Below, piece after piece: positions 63,572 to 64,000 of a stretch of DNA of 64,000 bases. The position numbers and the translations under genes were made by a program. Under the pieces are notes generated by a model, which did not search any database, had not been told where the DNA came from, and worked only from the letters and a program-made list of their open reading frames with translations. Each line of letters begins with the position of its first letter. Within the stretch, counting starts at the first letter, position 1. The stretch covers positions 252,839 to 316,838 of the forward strand of contig QLIY01000021.1 of NCBI GenBank assembly GCA_003260075.1. Direction: 5' to 3'. Source of the DNA: Phallusia mammillata (Eukaryota; Chordata; Ascidiacea; Phlebobranchia; Ascidiidae).

Positions 63572-64000
63572 ATGAATCTGAATTATAAATCCTTTATTTT
63601 GCTGACTTGATGTATTCTGTGTCTAACAGCTATCCACTTATTCCATTAATTATTATACGCCAAGCTTATTGAAGGCGTCATACAGAATCAAGCCTGTCTC
63701 CCAAGCATTTCCACATGGCAAAGAACATGCTATAAAAATCTAGCCTGAGGTGGGATTCGAACCAGCGAGAGGAGTCTTACCAGGGAGACCGACTTGATTC
63801 CGAATGGCGTTTTCATTGGGCCTGGCGTACTAAAATTTATTATTAAGTATGCAGTGATCGCTGGTCTGCATAAAGACGTCAGGGCTAATCCAAGTACGTG
63901 TGTATGTTCAATTTAGCTTATGCTAATACCGCGTTTTCTCAAAGTATTGTATATATATATTAATATCCCTGCAATGAAGCAAAAAAATTAAGACACTATT
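63572..64000. other. Upstream of the MYND gene start; SINE-like fragment
   Basis: An AG (ttcag on the minus strand) lies 6 bp before the ATG, so a 5' UTR exon may exist further right. No other coding exon seen. Confidence 0.35.
63745..63801 (-). repeat. tRNA-derived SINE head or decayed tRNA
   Basis: On the minus strand: gtctccctggtaagactcc then gctggttcgaatcccacctc. A consensus box B (GGTTCGAATCC) and a partial box A are present; the full cloverleaf does not close. Confidence 0.4.

Noticed and set aside
1..64000. CRISPR array, operon or prophage
   Set aside because: The genes are spliced eukaryotic genes; no regular repeat-spacer arrays or phage genes are present.

Overview
This is a eukaryotic window: AT-rich, with multi-exon genes, short GT-AG introns, many hAT-type MITEs and no bacterial features. 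Compact gene spacing, the protein similarities and the repeat content suggest an invertebrate chordate, most likely an ascidian tunicate of the Ciona type. That assignment is inference. All exon models were built by hand from splice signals, phase continuity and similarity to remembered protein families.

Layout. 271-1311 (+): the last three exons of a secreted-type right-handed parallel beta-helix protein. 1654-3209 (+): complete LSM2, a U6 snRNP / mRNA-decay Lsm ring subunit of 95 aa. 4569-10101 (-): complete 13-exon GNL1, a circularly permuted GTPase of 648 aa. 12141-12308 (+): one doubtful exon. 13078-16281 (-): a nine-exon secreted CUB-like/EGF protein of 369 aa. 16.3-23.5 kb: gene-poor, with MITEs and duplications. 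23573-34825 (-): complete 15-exon cytoplasmic gelsolin of 735 aa. 34.8-42.3 kb: no convincing gene, only hAT-derived repeats. 42312-63571 (-): an eight-exon gene I do not recognise, encoding a nuclear-type protein with an AT-hook-like stretch, CtBP-type motifs and a C-terminal MYND zinc finger; it has a 14-kb intron full of MITEs.

Two observations stand out. First, about 20 homopolymer runs, mostly 10 G or C beyond any flanking natural base, usually sit between two direct copies of the same 60-340 bp sequence that differ by a few percent. Every run is G on the + strand up to 27.4 kb and C from 32.7 kb onward. The simplest reading is that these are assembly gaps of default length, written as G, between overlapping haplotype contigs in a scaffold half of which was reverse-complemented. 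A biological reading (G-tract-associated duplication with replication-strand polarity) is possible but weaker. Two runs break coding exons of the MYND gene. Second, LSM2 and GNL1 are neighbours here and both lie in the human MHC region, while gelsolin lies on 9q33, an MHC paralogous region, so the window may keep a piece of proto-MHC linkage.

The genes do not form one pathway. They cover RNA processing, a GTPase, actin severing, extracellular proteins and a putative transcription cofactor.
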